Source of the DNA: Merluccius polli | Lineage: Eukaryota; Chordata; Actinopteri; Gadiformes; Merlucciidae | Length of the DNA: 64,000 nucleotides | Reading direction: 5' to 3' | Assembly (NCBI GenBank): GCA_030340625.1 | Contig: JAOPHQ010001148.1 | Span: 191,001 to 255,000, forward strand | Shown: positions 1 through 11,857 of the stretch, piece by piece | How positions within the stretch are numbered: the stretch's first letter is position 1 | Layout: each line of letters opens with the position of its first letter | Program-made: the position numbers and the translations under genes | The notes under the pieces: generated by a model | Told to the model about the DNA's origin: nothing | What the model saw: the letters and a program-made list of their open reading frames with translations, nothing else | Database searches by the model: none

Positions 1-94
1 CTTCATTCACACTTAGCACACTCGCGCAATGTAATGGCGTCTCGCGAAGTAAATGGACTGGCAAACGCCATTCCTTTGTCCCCTTCTTCATGGT

Positions 95-175
95 CAGTTG
101 TCGGGGGAGGGGTAGGGGAAGTCTGGGTAGTCTGGGTGGGGGTAGGGGTGGTCGGGGTGGTGGGGGTTTACTAAG
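95..175. repeat. G-rich minisatellite
   Basis: A purine-strand tract made of GGGGTAGGGG/GTCTGGG/GGTCGGGG-type blocks. The open frame running through it is a glycine/arginine low-complexity artefact. Runs of three to five G could fold as a quadruplex, which is inference. Confidence 0.6.
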
Positions 176-472
176 TAAACTCCCAAAATGGCTTACAGGG
201 ATTTGTAATCTTAGTTACTATAGCATAGGCCGTTTCTCAATTCGCGTTCTCGTGCGTACTCGTGTACTTGCGTTCTCGGTAAACGTCATCAGTGGTGGCC
301 CAAGCACTGTTCCAATTCCAAGTACGCGAGAACGCGAGTACTGTCGTAAAACCCGGAAGTCTTCTCGATGCGTTCTCGATGAGGCCGTTCTACCGAGGAT
401 GCATCGGAGGTGACTCGTGTGGACTTGGGACTGTTAAATATCCCAGGATGCATTTCGCATCGATTATTAACA

Positions 473-1674
473 ATGGCGGAGCAGAGTCAGAAGACCGTAG
501 AGACGACCCACAACTGTAAGCATAATTACTATTTTCCAAATACTTTTGTTTCACGAAAACGTATTGTATTGTAATTGTAATGTATTTTTAACGTTTTTAT
601 TAGGCTATTATATTATTATTAGGATATATAATTATATTATTATTAGTATTAGGCATTCTCTAATCTGTCAAGACCTACTTGACATTTTCTTGGAATTTTT
701 CGTTTTTGGAGCCTTACAGCTAGCTTGTCAGGCAGATAGCTGTAACTCGACAAGACATTTTCCATTCTTTAATTGTTAAACTTGTCTTTATTATGCATTC
801 AATTAATAAGGGACCATTGATGAGACAAGGGCCCTCATTGAGTGGCGAGGGGCCAATGAAGTACGCTTCACTGGCCTCCGTAACTCCTCCATCACGGGAT
901 GGGAGTGAGTATTCGATTGATTTTGAGTGCTTGTATGTCTTGGGGAAGGTTCAAGTCGGGTTTCATTAGTCTGCAATGTGACTTTGCTTTACCCAGGGAC
1001 TTTATTTCCACGGTTGGCCTGGGGTTAACCACAAAACAGGCCAAAAAGAAGTGGAACAACCTTAAGGCTAAATACAAAGTAAGTATACGTTGCCTGTTTA
1101 TCTTCTTTGTATTATATACTGATAGAGCTTTCCAGGGATTCCTTCATATGACAATTAACCTACACACAATACCATGTCAGTGGCCCTATCAATAGAGTAA
1201 GTGTAGTTAAGTGTGAATACATGAGAATAATTAGTTTGACAGTGCAGTAATTAATACCGTTTTCAGGAGCTTAGGGACCCACCCACAGGCAAAGGGGTAG
1301 AGGCCGGTACAGCTACTGCTGCCAACTGGCAGTGGTATGATGCCATGGATGCTGCACTCCAGGGGCAGCACTCCATCAGTCCGCCCCTGGTAGTCGCATC
1401 AAACATCACTGCCACTGCCGGTGGCGTAGTAAGCACACCGGCCTCTACCTCCTCTGCTGGGGAAGCCTCAGCCTCAGCCTCAGCCCTGGAAAGCAGCAGC
1501 GGTAGCAGAAGAAAAAGGACACAGAGCCTTGTGGAGCTCATGAGGGAGCAGGGAGAGAGAGAAGAAGAGAGAGAGAGAGAGGCAGTGGCACGACAGGAGG
1601 AGAGGGAAAGATTGGCTGCCGCAAGGGCAGAGCGTTACCTCTCATTGTTTGAAAAACTAATTGACAAAATGTAA
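473..1674 (+). CDS. Harbinger A Myb/SANT-like DNA-binding protein
   Basis: Four exons at 473-515, 811-904, 997-1078 and 1267-1674 join in phase with GT/AG boundaries. The start is ATG at 473 (MAEQSQKTVE). Residues about 15-75 form a Myb/MADF-like trihelix: W-T-I-D-E-T and ALIEWRG, FTGLRN, then KQAKKKWNNLKAKYK. The aromatic spacing and the closing KKWNNLK helix are the recognisable parts. A serine/alanine-rich linker follows, then a glutamate/arginine coiled coil ending LFEKLIDKM and a stop. In this superfamily the Myb-like partner binds the transposon ends and brings the transposase into the nucleus. That role is family knowledge. No lesion is visible. Confidence 0.8.
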
Positions 1675-1847
1675 TAAATTTGATTTTACAATTAATTCAA
1701 ATCTTCTCATTCTTGATAGCAACAGTGTATTTTTATATTTTAATTTTCACATGTATACTAGCAAATTCAGAGTGCTACACAAGGACTTCAGGAGGCAATA
1801 GTTTCAAGAAGAAAATCGCTGCTTTATTAAGCATAAACATTACGGTA

Positions 1848-1867
1848 AGAGTGGGGGGGGGGGGGGG

Positions 1868-1906
<39 letters not shown>

Positions 1907-1918
1907 CGCGCGTGTGTG
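1848..1918. repeat. Poly-G, (GT)n and (CG)n compound microsatellite
   Basis: About a dozen G, then a long GT run, then alternating CG. The purine-pyrimidine alternation could adopt Z-DNA. It lies just beyond the transposase 3' end within Harbinger A. Confidence 0.8.
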
Positions 1919-1919
1919 T

Positions 1920-3631
1920 CTATATGTAATCGTGTTCTCCCAGGCAAATGTGCAGTCCTGCAGGAGCAGACACCTGGGCAGCAAGCCTCTCTCTTGATGC
2001 AGTTCCAGACAGGTCCCTCTCTTCTGCCTCCACCGGGTCACCTGGGCCATCCTCCTCCTCCTCTTCTTCCTCCTCCTCCTCCTCCTCCTCCATCAAGATA
2101 TCCCCCGCTGCCATGCAGATGTTGTGCAGGATGCAGCAGGCACCAACCACCTTGGGGGCAAACAGAGACTGGATCTCCAGCGAGCGCAGGAAGATGGCCC
2201 GCCAGCGCGTTTTGAGGATCCCGAATGACCTCTCCACAATGTTCCGCCCTCTGGCGTGGTGCCTGTTGTACCGTGCTTCAACATTACCTGGTAATCAGAA
2301 TTTCCATGGATGTATCAGTGTCACCAAACTAACAATTTGTTTCTGATTTGTTTCTGCCCATGTGTGACATAAGAGAGGGTTCTTACCGGCTACAGGGTGG
2401 CGGTATGGCGTCATGATGGCCACGGGACGCTGCAGGCATGGGTAACCTCCATCACCCAGCAGGAAGTACCCAGTGGGTGGGTACAGGGCCTCTCTATAAA
2501 ATGTAGAACGCCGGAGCACGAGTGCATCATGCACCGACCCCGGGTTCCCGACGTAAATGTCAATAAATTGACCGTTCCCATCGCAGATGCCCTGCAGAAT
2601 TATAGAAGTGAAGAGCTTCCTGTTGAAGTAGCTCTTCTTCTGCTCTGCAGGTGGCAAGACCCTAATGTGGCACCCATCAATGGCCCCGGCAGCACATCTG
2701 AAGGCCTCATGACCTGCAAGGCGAGCAAAGCCAGCCCCCACCTCCTCCATCTCCTCTGCCTTGGGGAAATGAATGACCCTGTGGAGGATGGCCATCATCT
2801 CCTCCACCACGCCGTGGACCGTCCTACAGACTGTGGACAGGGGCATCCCAAAGATGTCTGCCGTCACCCTGTAAGACGCTCCACAGGCCAGCCAGTACAC
2901 CGTCACCAGCACCTCCACCTCATGGCTCCATCCATGGTCTTTTTGCCGGGGGCAGCAAGGCAAGCAGCCGGTTGAAGCTCTCCCTGGAGAGCCTGAAGCC
3001 TGGCTTCAGGTCCCCACCAGAAAAAAACACAGCCAGGATAGGCACAGTGGTGTTCAGCTGTGTGTACAGCTGTGAGCTGCTTTGGTCCTGAAACCAAAAA
3101 AATAATAAATATATTTTTATATACCGGTATATGCCATGGTTAGGTTCATATATTTGTATATTTATTTCTTATTTGTGTATTTTAATGTACAATAAATTGC
3201 TATTATGAATTGAATATGTATTGTCTACTATGAATTGTTAAAGTATAGCAGAATTTACCAGAGGAATATTTTCTATGCCTATATTCATATAACGTTAGCA
3301 TTTTTTTATACATTTCAGCCCGTTCTATATGTTGTGTGTAGCTGTAAGGGGCTTCAACTTTCAACCCTGTGGTAAAATTACAAATTGACCCATTACAGTC
3401 AAGTGCATATATCAATATTAATCGATAAATTGAAAGGTTAAAAACAAGCCATATCAATAAAACACATACGTGAGACTCAGACAGACAACTGAGGATGGCT
3501 CGTCTCCTTAGCGTCCTCCGCCTCATCCTAGCTCTCCGGTCATCGATCTGCCTCCTCAGTTGGGCAGCCTCCTCTTCTGCCAGCTGATAGAGAAAGCCCA
3601 CCGCAGCAACGGAAATCCCGGTTGGATTCAT
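1920..3631 (-). CDS. Harbinger A DDE transposase (HARBI1-like) with one frameshift
   Basis: Exons read on minus are 3631-3470 (ATG, MNPTGISVAAVGF, basic arginine-rich helix), 3087-2387 and 2287-1920, with GT/AG borders and compatible phases. The DDE catalytic residues are visible: D in AAGAIDGCHIRVLPP, D in LLGDGGYP and E in IVERSFGILK. An HTH-like segment (ASYRVTADIFGMPLSTV) precedes them. After the E comes the usual CCILHNIC helix, then a long glutamate run. The frame changes in the G5 run at 2948-2952 (plus strand), so the upstream part FRLSRESFNRLLALLP and the downstream part are one base out of register. This could be a real mutation or a homopolymer sequencing error. Otherwise the gene looks complete. 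Confidence 0.85.

Positions 3632-3679
<48 letters not shown>
3632..3679. repeat. (GT)n microsatellite upstream of the transposase start
   Basis: About 22 GT repeats directly upstream (on minus) of the transposase ATG, so it would sit in the 5' leader or promoter. Confidence 0.8.
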
Positions 3680-3680
<1 letters not shown>

Positions 3681-4304
3681 CTATGCTAATATGTAATAAC
3701 TCGCTCGTTCGTAAAAATCAACCCTACTCTCCAACCTACGACGCTACAATCTTTTTCCCGCCACTGACCTTTTATATGTAGGGTAGCCGGCACGCGCATC
3801 TGTACCCTACATATAAAAAAAAGTCGTTTGTATATCTTATACACACGACTAGCATATCTTTTCATTTATATTCATTCAAAATATTCACATAGTATTTAAA
3901 AATGAAAGAGGCTGGGGGCTTTGTTTTATATAATTTGTTTTTATTGTGTTAAATGAGGCCGTAAAGCAGTTAACAGAGCTGAGGTGGTGACGTCATCGAG
4001 TCCGCTGCTGTTCCAATTGCAAGTGCGTACTCGCGTTCTCGGAAGTCTGTACTTGAAGTCCGGACCTTCCAAGTACGTACTTCCAAGTCCGCGAGAACGT
4101 AGTCCGCGTACTTAGAATTGAGAAACGGCCATAGATTACTTCTCTAAGTGTGCACGCTTTATGTCCTAGGCCTACCAGTTAATATTGTGTATATGCCCAA
4201 CTATGTGTGTGCCCATATGTACAAGTGCTCCAACTCCACTTGCACTGTTAGGTATATGTCTATAGGTTAGATAGATGAGTTTACTGTCTCTCCCTAGACC
4301 TAGC

Positions 4305-4545
4305 ATAGCCATTAGCCTCCACGCGGGCCAAATGACTAAGAACACAGGAATGTTACCATCCCCCTGGAGAACAATGAGCCATATACAACCCCCCGTGGTG
4401 GGCTATCTTCAGTTCTAAATACCTAGCATGTCCGCTATCCCCACGTGTTAGCTTGTGGCTAATAGCACAGGAATGCTACCATCCCTCTCTTAAGAACAAA
4501 GACCCATATGAGATAACCCACGTGGTGGGCTATCGTCAGTTACAT
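4305..4545. repeat. Imperfect tandem duplication of about 120 bp
   Basis: Both halves carry the same ordered blocks: CACAGGAATG-TACCATCCC, then GAACAA-GA-CCATAT, then CGTGGTGGGCTATC-TCAGTT. The copies are strongly diverged, so this is an old duplication. No coding frame runs through it. Confidence 0.6.
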
Positions 4546-4802
4546 GTATCATATTCTGCAGACAAAGCTAAGATGCACCCTAGCAAAGTTAGCAAGCGTT
4601 AGCACATGCAGGATTAGTCACACAAATTATATTATGTTTCATGCAGGTTAGCTTAGCTCTGAGAATGCAATGTTAGTAACAATGTTAGTAGCAATGTAAG
4701 TAGCAATCTGTACCCTATCGATCTCCGTTTTCCACTCTCCGAATTCACCACGTTATCATATTAGGTCACAACCTTTGATCAATTAAACAAGATAAAACAA
4801 TT

Positions 4803-4980
4803 TAAGGGCCTCAAACCCTACGGCCTCAAACCGATTATAAAACATTAATCGGGCCTCAAACCCGCCTCTTTTTTGTCTTTTTTATTTTATTTTAAGCCAT
4901 ATGTGGGCCTCAAACCCGGCTATTAAACTAATCCGGCCTCAAACCAATTTTACTACTAAATGGGCCTCAAACCCGGACAC
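4803..4980. repeat. Six copies of a GGCCTCAAACC motif at irregular spacing
   Basis: The 11-mer GGCCTCAAACC occurs six times in about 175 bp, usually followed by C or G. Spacers are AT-rich and of unequal length (roughly 12-55 bp). The conserved motif with unrelated spacers is unlike an ordinary tandem repeat. Function unknown. The stretch between Harbinger A and 5200 holds no other recognisable feature. Confidence 0.6.
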
Positions 4981-5199
4981 TTATACATTACTGGCCATTT
5001 GTTACTTCTTATTTGCCGTAAAATGACGGCATAATATCATTTAACTAATTCCAAAAGAGTTATAAGCGCCTGTTCATTTTGCTTCGGCTTAACTGTAACG
5101 ACTATGGACCGGAGAACCAGGGCTTCGCAACAACACACACCAGCCACCTCTGCCACATAATGTCTCTATATCTATCCATCTATCTATGCAGATTCGGTC

Positions 5200-5686
5200 A
5201 GGTTCTGCTTACCTGGTGTAATGGCCGGCCAGCGACAGAAGTGGCAAGCTGTGTGCTGCTGCATAGCTCCGCTCTCTCGGCCCGGCTCCTTCCTCCGAAT
5301 CACGCCGGGGGTCACCAAATTGTGGGGTTGTGTTCCGAGGAAGAAGGACACAGGAATCGCTTTAACTCACTTTATTTGTTTAGGTTTAGTATTTAATCTA
5401 ATAAGCATATGGAGGGGTATTGCATCAATCACGCGTGGGGAGCCCGCTACGCTTCGCATCCTTTCGGATGGTCCGCCCGTGGGCTTCTGACCCTAACCGG
5501 GTGTTTCCGCCGGATGCCTCTGGGCAGGAGGCGTGGCCTCCATGACGCACAATGGCTAGCGTTAAGCGCCGCCCCCAGTATATTGTTTGCCGCCATCTGG
5601 TGGTCAGGTCGGGTAAATACATTTATTTCTACTCCTTGTGTGGCTGTGTAGCTGCTGATACATATGCTTATTATTAATCCGCAACA
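5200..5686 (-). mobile_element. LTR retrotransposon 5' end: LTR plus primer-binding site, truncated
   Basis: Read on minus, an LTR starts TGTTGCGG near 5686, contains AATAAA-like poly(A) signals and ends CCCCACA at 5321. A TTTGGTGACCCCCGGCGTGA block follows at once and has the position and look of a tRNA primer-binding site. Untranslated leader continues to about 5200, after which the element is lost. A homologous solo LTR lies at 24951-25352 on plus, sharing the segments around CCAGATGGCGGC, GGAGGCCACGCC and AAACAAATAAAGTGAGTTAAAG. No gag or pol is seen. Confidence 0.65.
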
Positions 5687-5975
5687 ATTTTCAGATATCC
5701 ATTGTAAATGCCTAATTGTTGCTGCCGAATAAGTTCAATGTCACTGCCGTGCGCGCCGCCGGACGGGGTGCAGTTCACGCGCACCTGTCATAATAATAAT
5801 AACGTTCTTATCGGTTTAGTGAACAAAATAAATGCAGCAAACAACGGTATTTAATGTAAATTGTCACAAGTTTAATTACAATTTGTTTTGTGAGCAAGTA
5901 TTTTATTTTTTTATCATATTTATATATATTTTGGGGGTGCAATGCATGCTTATGCACCCCCGTAGAACCGGGCCT

Positions 5976-6240
5976 GCTTTTACCGACAATAAAGTTGGTT
6001 ATATTATAATGTAAGACTAACTTTATTGTCGGTTAAAAAAAAAAAGTGCTACAGCGAAAAGCTACCTTTTCGCTGTAGCACTTTTCGTTGTTTCACGACC
6101 GTTGTTGTCTAATATATATAAGCTACCTTTTCGCTGTACCGCATACTTTTACCGACAATAAAGTTGGTTATATTATAAGGTAAGGCCAACTTTATTGTCG
6201 TCGGTAAAAGTATGTGCTACAGCGAAAAGGTAGCTTAGTT
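5976..6240. repeat. Compound foldback (hairpin) elements
   Basis: Three nested inverted repeats lie side by side. ACCGACAATAAAGTTGGTT at 5983 pairs with its complement ending about 6032. The arms at 6042-6061 and 6066-6085 form a near-perfect 20-bp hairpin around CTAC. A larger palindrome (about 6118-6236) combines both of these arm sequences. This is MITE-like and was probably built by repeated insertion or duplication of one palindromic unit. No TSD could be fixed. Confidence 0.65.
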
Positions 6241-6734
6241 AGCGGTGAAACGGGGAACGTAACGTTAAGCCTGGCGATGTCATTCCTGATCGCGGTGAAA
6301 TGTGTTTGAAATATATATAATATATAATATTCCCACTACTGGGTTTACTTGTTGAGACCTAGGATATTGTACTGCTACTGTGTGGAGCCGAAATGTAAAG
6401 TGTAACTATGGTTTAAATGTGTAAACAGCTAAAAACAAGGAGGTGAATGGGGTCATTTTAGTTACTACTTTTGTGAGGGCTAGCGATCTCTCCAAATGTA
6501 TTTAATCTTTTATCAGACTAGCTGGTTATCTTCCTTAGACCATGTAGATGTAGTTGTTACAGTTTGGAGTTGAAATGCAAAGTGTAAATATGGTTTAAAT
6601 GTGTAAACAGGACACCTGATGTTTAATGTATGTTAATGAATGGGCACAGTATTATTGTGTACAGTAATAGACATTATGGCTATCTATTCAGATTTTTCAT
6701 ATTCATTCAACTTTTCAAATTATTCTACTTTTTC

Positions 6735-8110
6735 CACCTTTATTTTTCCAATACAAATCAATGGGCAAAGCCGTCCGCCCAGCCTCTTATTCTTCACATT
6801 CTTTACGTCGTAACAAATTCAAATTTCAACCTTTTCCCATCGTTCAAACAATTAAGCAAATCTAGAGATTTGTATCTATCTAGTCGTGTTCACGAAATTT
6901 CGATAGCTGTTATACCTTTTTCTGTATCGCAGTTTTAGTTTCAAATCGTCATATTCTACCATTCGTCCCATTGTAACCGGCGGACCTTCCACTGTTTACT
7001 TCCACTGCTTTACGTCGTAACTAATTCAAATTTCAACCGTTTCCCATCGTTCAAACAATTAAACAAATCTAGAGATGTGTATCTATCTAGCCGTGTTCAC
7101 GAAATTTCGATAGCTGTTATACTTTTTTCTGTATCGCAGTTTTAGTTTCAAATCGTCATATTCTACCATTCGTCCCATTGTAACCGGCGGACCTTCCACT
7201 GTTTAAGACGTCGTAACTAATTCATTCACTTTTCAACCGTTAACCTTCATTCAAAAATTGTCACTAATCTACAGATTTGTATATTCAATAATAACAATAT
7301 CCAAATGAAATTTCGATAGCATTTATATTTATTCAGAATCACAGTTTACATATCGATTACACATTGATCTCTGACACATCGTAGGCCTAACTAAATCAAT
7401 TCTCAATCGTTTACCTTCGTTCAAAAAATCCCATAATATCCAATCAAAAGGGGTCCACCGATCAAAAGAATCAATGGGTTTCATTAAATTAATCCGAGTT
7501 GCGAATAATATCATGTGAAGTCCGTTGCTCACTGTCTGTATGCTGGCTGTCGTAAATCTTCCGCTGCCGTAAAACGACGTTCACGTTCGAGCGTCATGGC
7601 GTCACCGCTGACCTACGGCCGGCGGGGGACGGGGTGCCCGCAATAGTAACACAAACACACCGCAGACCTACGATCGGCGGGGGGGGGGGGGGGGGGGGGG
7701 TGCCCGCAATAGTAGATAGTAGTATACATTTATTTTTCCAATATAAATCAAAACCCAGCCTCTTATTCTTCCAATGCTTTACGTCGTAACTAATTCAAAT
7801 TTCAACCGTTTCCCATCGTTCAAACAATTAAACGAATCTAGAGATTTGTATCTATCTAGCCGTGTTCACGAAATTTCGATAGCTTATACTTTTTTTCTGT
7901 ATCGCAGTTTTAGTTTCAAATCGTCATATTCTACCATTCGTCCCATTGTAACCGACAGACCTTCCACTGTTTAAGACGTCGTAACTAATTCATTCACTTT
8001 TCAACCGTTAACCTTAATTCAAAAAATGTCACAAATCTACAGACTTGTATATCCCATAATATCCAAACAAAATTTCGATAGCATTTATATTTATTAAGAG
8101 TTTCACAGTT
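6735..8110. repeat. Diverged tandem array, units of about 200-250 bp
   Basis: Blocks such as TACGTCGTAACTAATTCAAA, CCATCGTTCAAACAATTAA, TTCACGAAATTTCGATAGC and GTCCCATTGTAACCGGCGGA recur in the same order at about 6800, 7010, 7205 (partial), 7775 and 7977 (partial). The GC-rich unit at 7600-7715 interrupts the array. Open frames over it are the same non-coding repeat read several times. Confidence 0.75.
7600..7715. repeat. GC-rich repeat unit with poly-G (copy cluster 1)
   Basis: Units of the form CCTACGGCCGGCGGGGG-GTGCCCGCAATAGTAACACA, the second with a run of about 20 G. The same unit recurs at 16545-16655, 17860-18086 and 20278-20340. Confidence 0.7.
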
Positions 8111-8160
8111 TAACTGATTCATTTTCAGTTGACTTCACGTTGACGCTCGAGCGAGGGGAC

Positions 8161-8560
8161 GTTCAGCAGTGTTGCCAGATTGGGCTGCTTTTTGAGGATC
8201 AGACAGTGTTGCCAGATAGGGCTACTTTTTGAGGACGTTCAGCAGTGTTATTACTACTTCAGTTACTTCTACTTCAGCTATTAGTATTACTAATTCAGCT
8301 ACTACTACTTTCAGCTACTTCTACTATTTCAGCTTCTACTACTACTTTCAGATTCTTCTACTATTTCAGCTTCTTCTACTACTTTCAGATTCTTCTACTA
8401 TTTCAGCTTCTACTACTACTTTCAGATTCTTCTACTATTTCAGCTTCTTCTACTACTTTCAGATTCTTCTACTATTTCAGCTTCTACTACTACTTTCAGA
8501 TTCTTCTACTATTTCAGCTTCTACTACTACTTTCAGATTCTTCAGATCAATTCATTTTAT
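8161..8560. repeat. Short duplication followed by a (TTC/TAC)-rich minisatellite
   Basis: GTGTTGCCAGATNGGGCT plus ACTTTTTGAGGA occurs twice at 8161-8240. From 8250 to 8550 about seven units built from CTACTATTTCAGCTTC and TACTACTTTCAGATTC repeat. Phe/Tyr/Leu-rich open frames over it are low-complexity artefacts. The tract lies directly upstream of the DUF6729-like gene, so it would be its promoter or leader. Confidence 0.75.
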
Positions 8561-8670
8561 ATTTCTGCTTTGCGCTTATCATTCAGCTTCCAGCATTCAC
8601 ACGCGTTTTCTGCAGGAAATGCATTTTCTAGTTATTATTTCTTGTTCTTTCTTGTTCTTCTTTCTAGAAA

Positions 8671-11600
8671 ATGCAGCCCAATTTCGCCTTTCATCCAGGG
8701 ACCAATGACCTGACCCTGCGGGCCTCACAGGAGGCGCTGGCCTTGACCCGCCGCGGGAAGGTGGTCTCTGCCGCTGCCACTGCCACGGGGAAGAGCCCTG
8801 AGGTGGTGCGCCGTGAGGCCAGGGACCGGGTGGCGCAGAAGGGAGGGGACCCCACCGATGACCTGCAGGTGCTGGCCGAGAGCGAGCTGCAGCTGGGCCA
8901 GTACTGGGGTCAGACGTTCCGGTGGCTGCTGGAAAACGACGTGGGATACGCGGTGAACCTCGTCGTATCCCACGAGGGAGAGAGAGACAAGGGGGGCACC
9001 AGTCAGCAGACTACCCTCATGGTGCACAAAGACGCCCTCGTCTCCTACGCCAGGCTGTTCCCGCCGATGGCGGCAGCCATCGACAGGCGTAGGATGGTCG
9101 AGGGCAGTCCGCAGACCGCGAGGGGCCTGGACGACACGCTGGTGGGGTTCGGTGCACATTGTGACCTGACGTACAAGGCTCTGTACGAGTCGACGGACCG
9201 TGAGCGGACAAGGTAAGTTGTGTGTGTGTGTGTGTTTGCGTTTGCGTGCGTGTGTGACTTTTTTACCCATTGCACTTGTGTTCTCTTTTTAGCTATGTAC
9301 AGTTTGTGAGGCAGGCGGCACCTACAGCCAAAGCGTCCAGGTTGGGGGACTTGCGCAAGTATGTGCAGGCCCGGGATGCGGCGAAGGCAGCCCTGGTGGC
9401 AGCTGGGAAGGCAGCCCGGGCAGCACAGCCACCCCTGGACGCTGCGGTTTGGCCCGAGGACGGACCGTCAGATGCCGACCTGCTCGCTGCCGCCGCGGAG
9501 GTCGACTCGTGCAGAGATGCCCCACCAGCCGTGCCCCCCCCCTTGTCTCTCTCTCTCTCACAGCCACCGGAACGTCCCCTTCAGGACAGCACCTGTGGGG
9601 AGAGGTCAGCCCCCGGCGCACAGGTATGCTCAGCGATGACTTATTCTGTTGTTGTGTGTGTGTTAGCTTCGGTTCAGTACACTAACGGTCCGACACTGCT
9701 GTGTGTGTTTCAGCTGCTCCCACGCGGCTGGAGGCTGACGCTCCCCGAGGAGCAGCACGACTGGGTGGGCCGGGCCCTGTTCAGGAGGGCAGCCAACGGG
9801 CAGGTTGTCCTCGTGAGCCAACTCCGCCTGTGGTGGCACCCACCAGGTGCCCGGCCCCTCTACACCCAGCCACCCGCCACATCCCACCCCTTTTTCCAGA
9901 GGCCCTTTTTCCTGTGGGCGCCGTATAGGATGTGGGCCTACCACCTCCGCTGCCCCACCGTCGCCTGTGGGGGCAAGCTCGCGGGAGCCGGCCTCTACAA
10001 GACGGTGAGGAGGGTCTTGGACAGGAGCTGCTGGTACTTTATGGGCACCGAGTACCTGGAGTGCAGCTCCTGTCACAAGAAGGTGCCGGGTTGGTCGCAG
10101 GACATCTTGAGACAGTTGGACATTGCTCACCGCGAGCAATTTCCAGCCGTTCCCACGTACAAGTGAGTAATGTAAAGGGTAACAGTAGCGTTTAATGTAT
10201 TTCTGTGGTTTTCTCCAGTAACCTCTGATCACCTCTTTTCCCTATCAGGTTGTCCTGCGACCGAGCGGTGATTGGCCAGATGAGGGAGCGCACTCTGGGC
10301 AACAGTGCGTCTCGCCTCCGTGCCTTTCTGGTGGAGCAGCACACCAGAGAGTGGATGGCGCGGTCGATGCTGTACCTTTCCGTGCTCCGCAAGCTTCGGG
10401 CACCGGGCGCGGTGGCGGTGGCGCCGCTGGCGGCGTCGCTCCCGACCATGCACCCGGTGCCCACAGTGCTCTGGCTCATCAACGTCTACGTCAGGGACGC
10501 CTTGACGAGGCTCGACGAGACAAGAGCCAGAGTCACTTCTGTGTTTGGTGATCTTTTAAAGATGGACTCCACCAAGAAGGTAGGTTTTGTTATCCGCCGC
10601 CGCAGCGTGCCGTGTACCCAGTGTAATGTTTGTGTGATGTTTGTTTTGTCGTGTGTGTCTAAATGTCGTTGTGTCGCCGTGTCACACAGATCACCAAGAA
10701 GCTTGCGGGCGGTGCTGCCGGGACGGCCGCCTGGGTCACCAACGTCGGCAATGAGTACGGGCAGGTGCTCATGTCCGTCCTCACCGCCGCTGAGGGGGAC
10801 GGACTCGTCGACATGGCGGCAGCGGTACCGCGAAGCCGGGAAGGCCCCTCCGAAGGTCCTGTACGTGGACCGGGACTGCTGTACCACCGTGGGACAGTGT
10901 AAGACCTCTCAGCTGTTCCACGAGTGGCACGAGCTGGTCGTCAGGCTGGACGTGTGGCACCTCATGCGGCGTTTCGCCAGAGGGGTGACCACCGACAGCC
11001 ACCAGCTCTACGGCCTCTTCATGGCGAGGCTTTCCTTTGCCATTTTCGAGTGGGACGGCGAAGACGTGTCTCGCCTGAAAGAGGCCAAGCAGTCCGAGGA
11101 GGGGAGGGACGCCCAGGAGGTCAAGCTGTCCGCCAAGGAGCTCGCCCGTCACTGCCGGCGCCGCACCAGGGGCGCGGCGGAGACGGAGCGGCTGGTCCAG
11201 GAGGTGCTGGACGCCTTCTGGGACGTGGCGGACAGCATGGGCGTCCCTTTGCTCGACCGCGCCCGCATGGAGGACATCTGGAGCACGCAGCGCCGGCACC
11301 TCGACTGCCTCCAGGACCCTGCGGGAGTGGAGCTCTACGCCAAGACGGGAGAGCTCACCAAAGGCGGGGTGAGGCTCCCCGTCTACCGGTGCGGACGAGG
11401 CTCCACTTCCCTCGAATCGTTCCACCTGCACCTGTGCCGCTTCATCCCAGGTAAGTAGTAATGTGTGGTTTAACACATGTTTAACACATGTACTCAATTT
11501 GTGTGCTTATTTGTCCTCACGCAACTGCGTTGCTTTGTTTTTCTGCTCAGGTACGTCTGCAAGTGACGTACACTTTCAGGTGTACCTGCGGGAGGGCCTG

Positions 11601-11826
11601 GTGCGGTGGAACGAGAATCAAGGCAGGGCTGCAGTCGAGGGAGGAGAGAGGTCGGCGCTGCGTTGCTACAGTGCCCAGCTGCAGCACAGCTTCGACCAGC
11701 TGACCCAAGAGCTTCTTGGGCTCACGCTGGTCAACACCTACACCTTGCCCAGGGAGTGCACAGGTAAGTCGTAAATCTGTCTGAGGTTGTTTAACATCTG
11801 TCTGAGGTGTTTGTCATTTAACATCC

Positions 11827-11857
<31 letters not shown>

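Larger units (their letters stand above)
228..4130 (+). mobile_element. Harbinger (PIF) DNA transposon A, near-complete, 3.9 kb
   Basis: The left end starts GGCCGTTTCTCAATTC and the right end finishes with its exact reverse complement. Both are flanked by ATA (225-227 and 4131-4133), the 3-bp TSD expected of PIF/Harbinger. Further diverged GCGTACTCGCGTTCTCGG-like blocks lie inside both ends (240-380, 4020-4110). It carries the two genes of the superfamily in convergent orientation: a Myb/SANT-like gene on plus and a DDE transposase on minus. One frameshift in the transposase is the only clear lesion, so this is a young copy. Confidence 0.9.

Noticed and set aside
1680..2346. Several open frames over (GT)n, (CG)n and CTCCTC tracts
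   Set aside because: They are low-complexity readings. The real coding strand here is the minus-strand Harbinger A transposase with its glutamate run.
5079..5651. Three overlapping plus-strand frames
   Set aside because: They read the antisense of an LTR and primer-binding region and have no coding signature.
8229..8708. Phe/Tyr/Leu-rich open frames of up to 159 codons
   Set aside because: They are reading frames of a TTC/TAC minisatellite and have no domain or codon bias.
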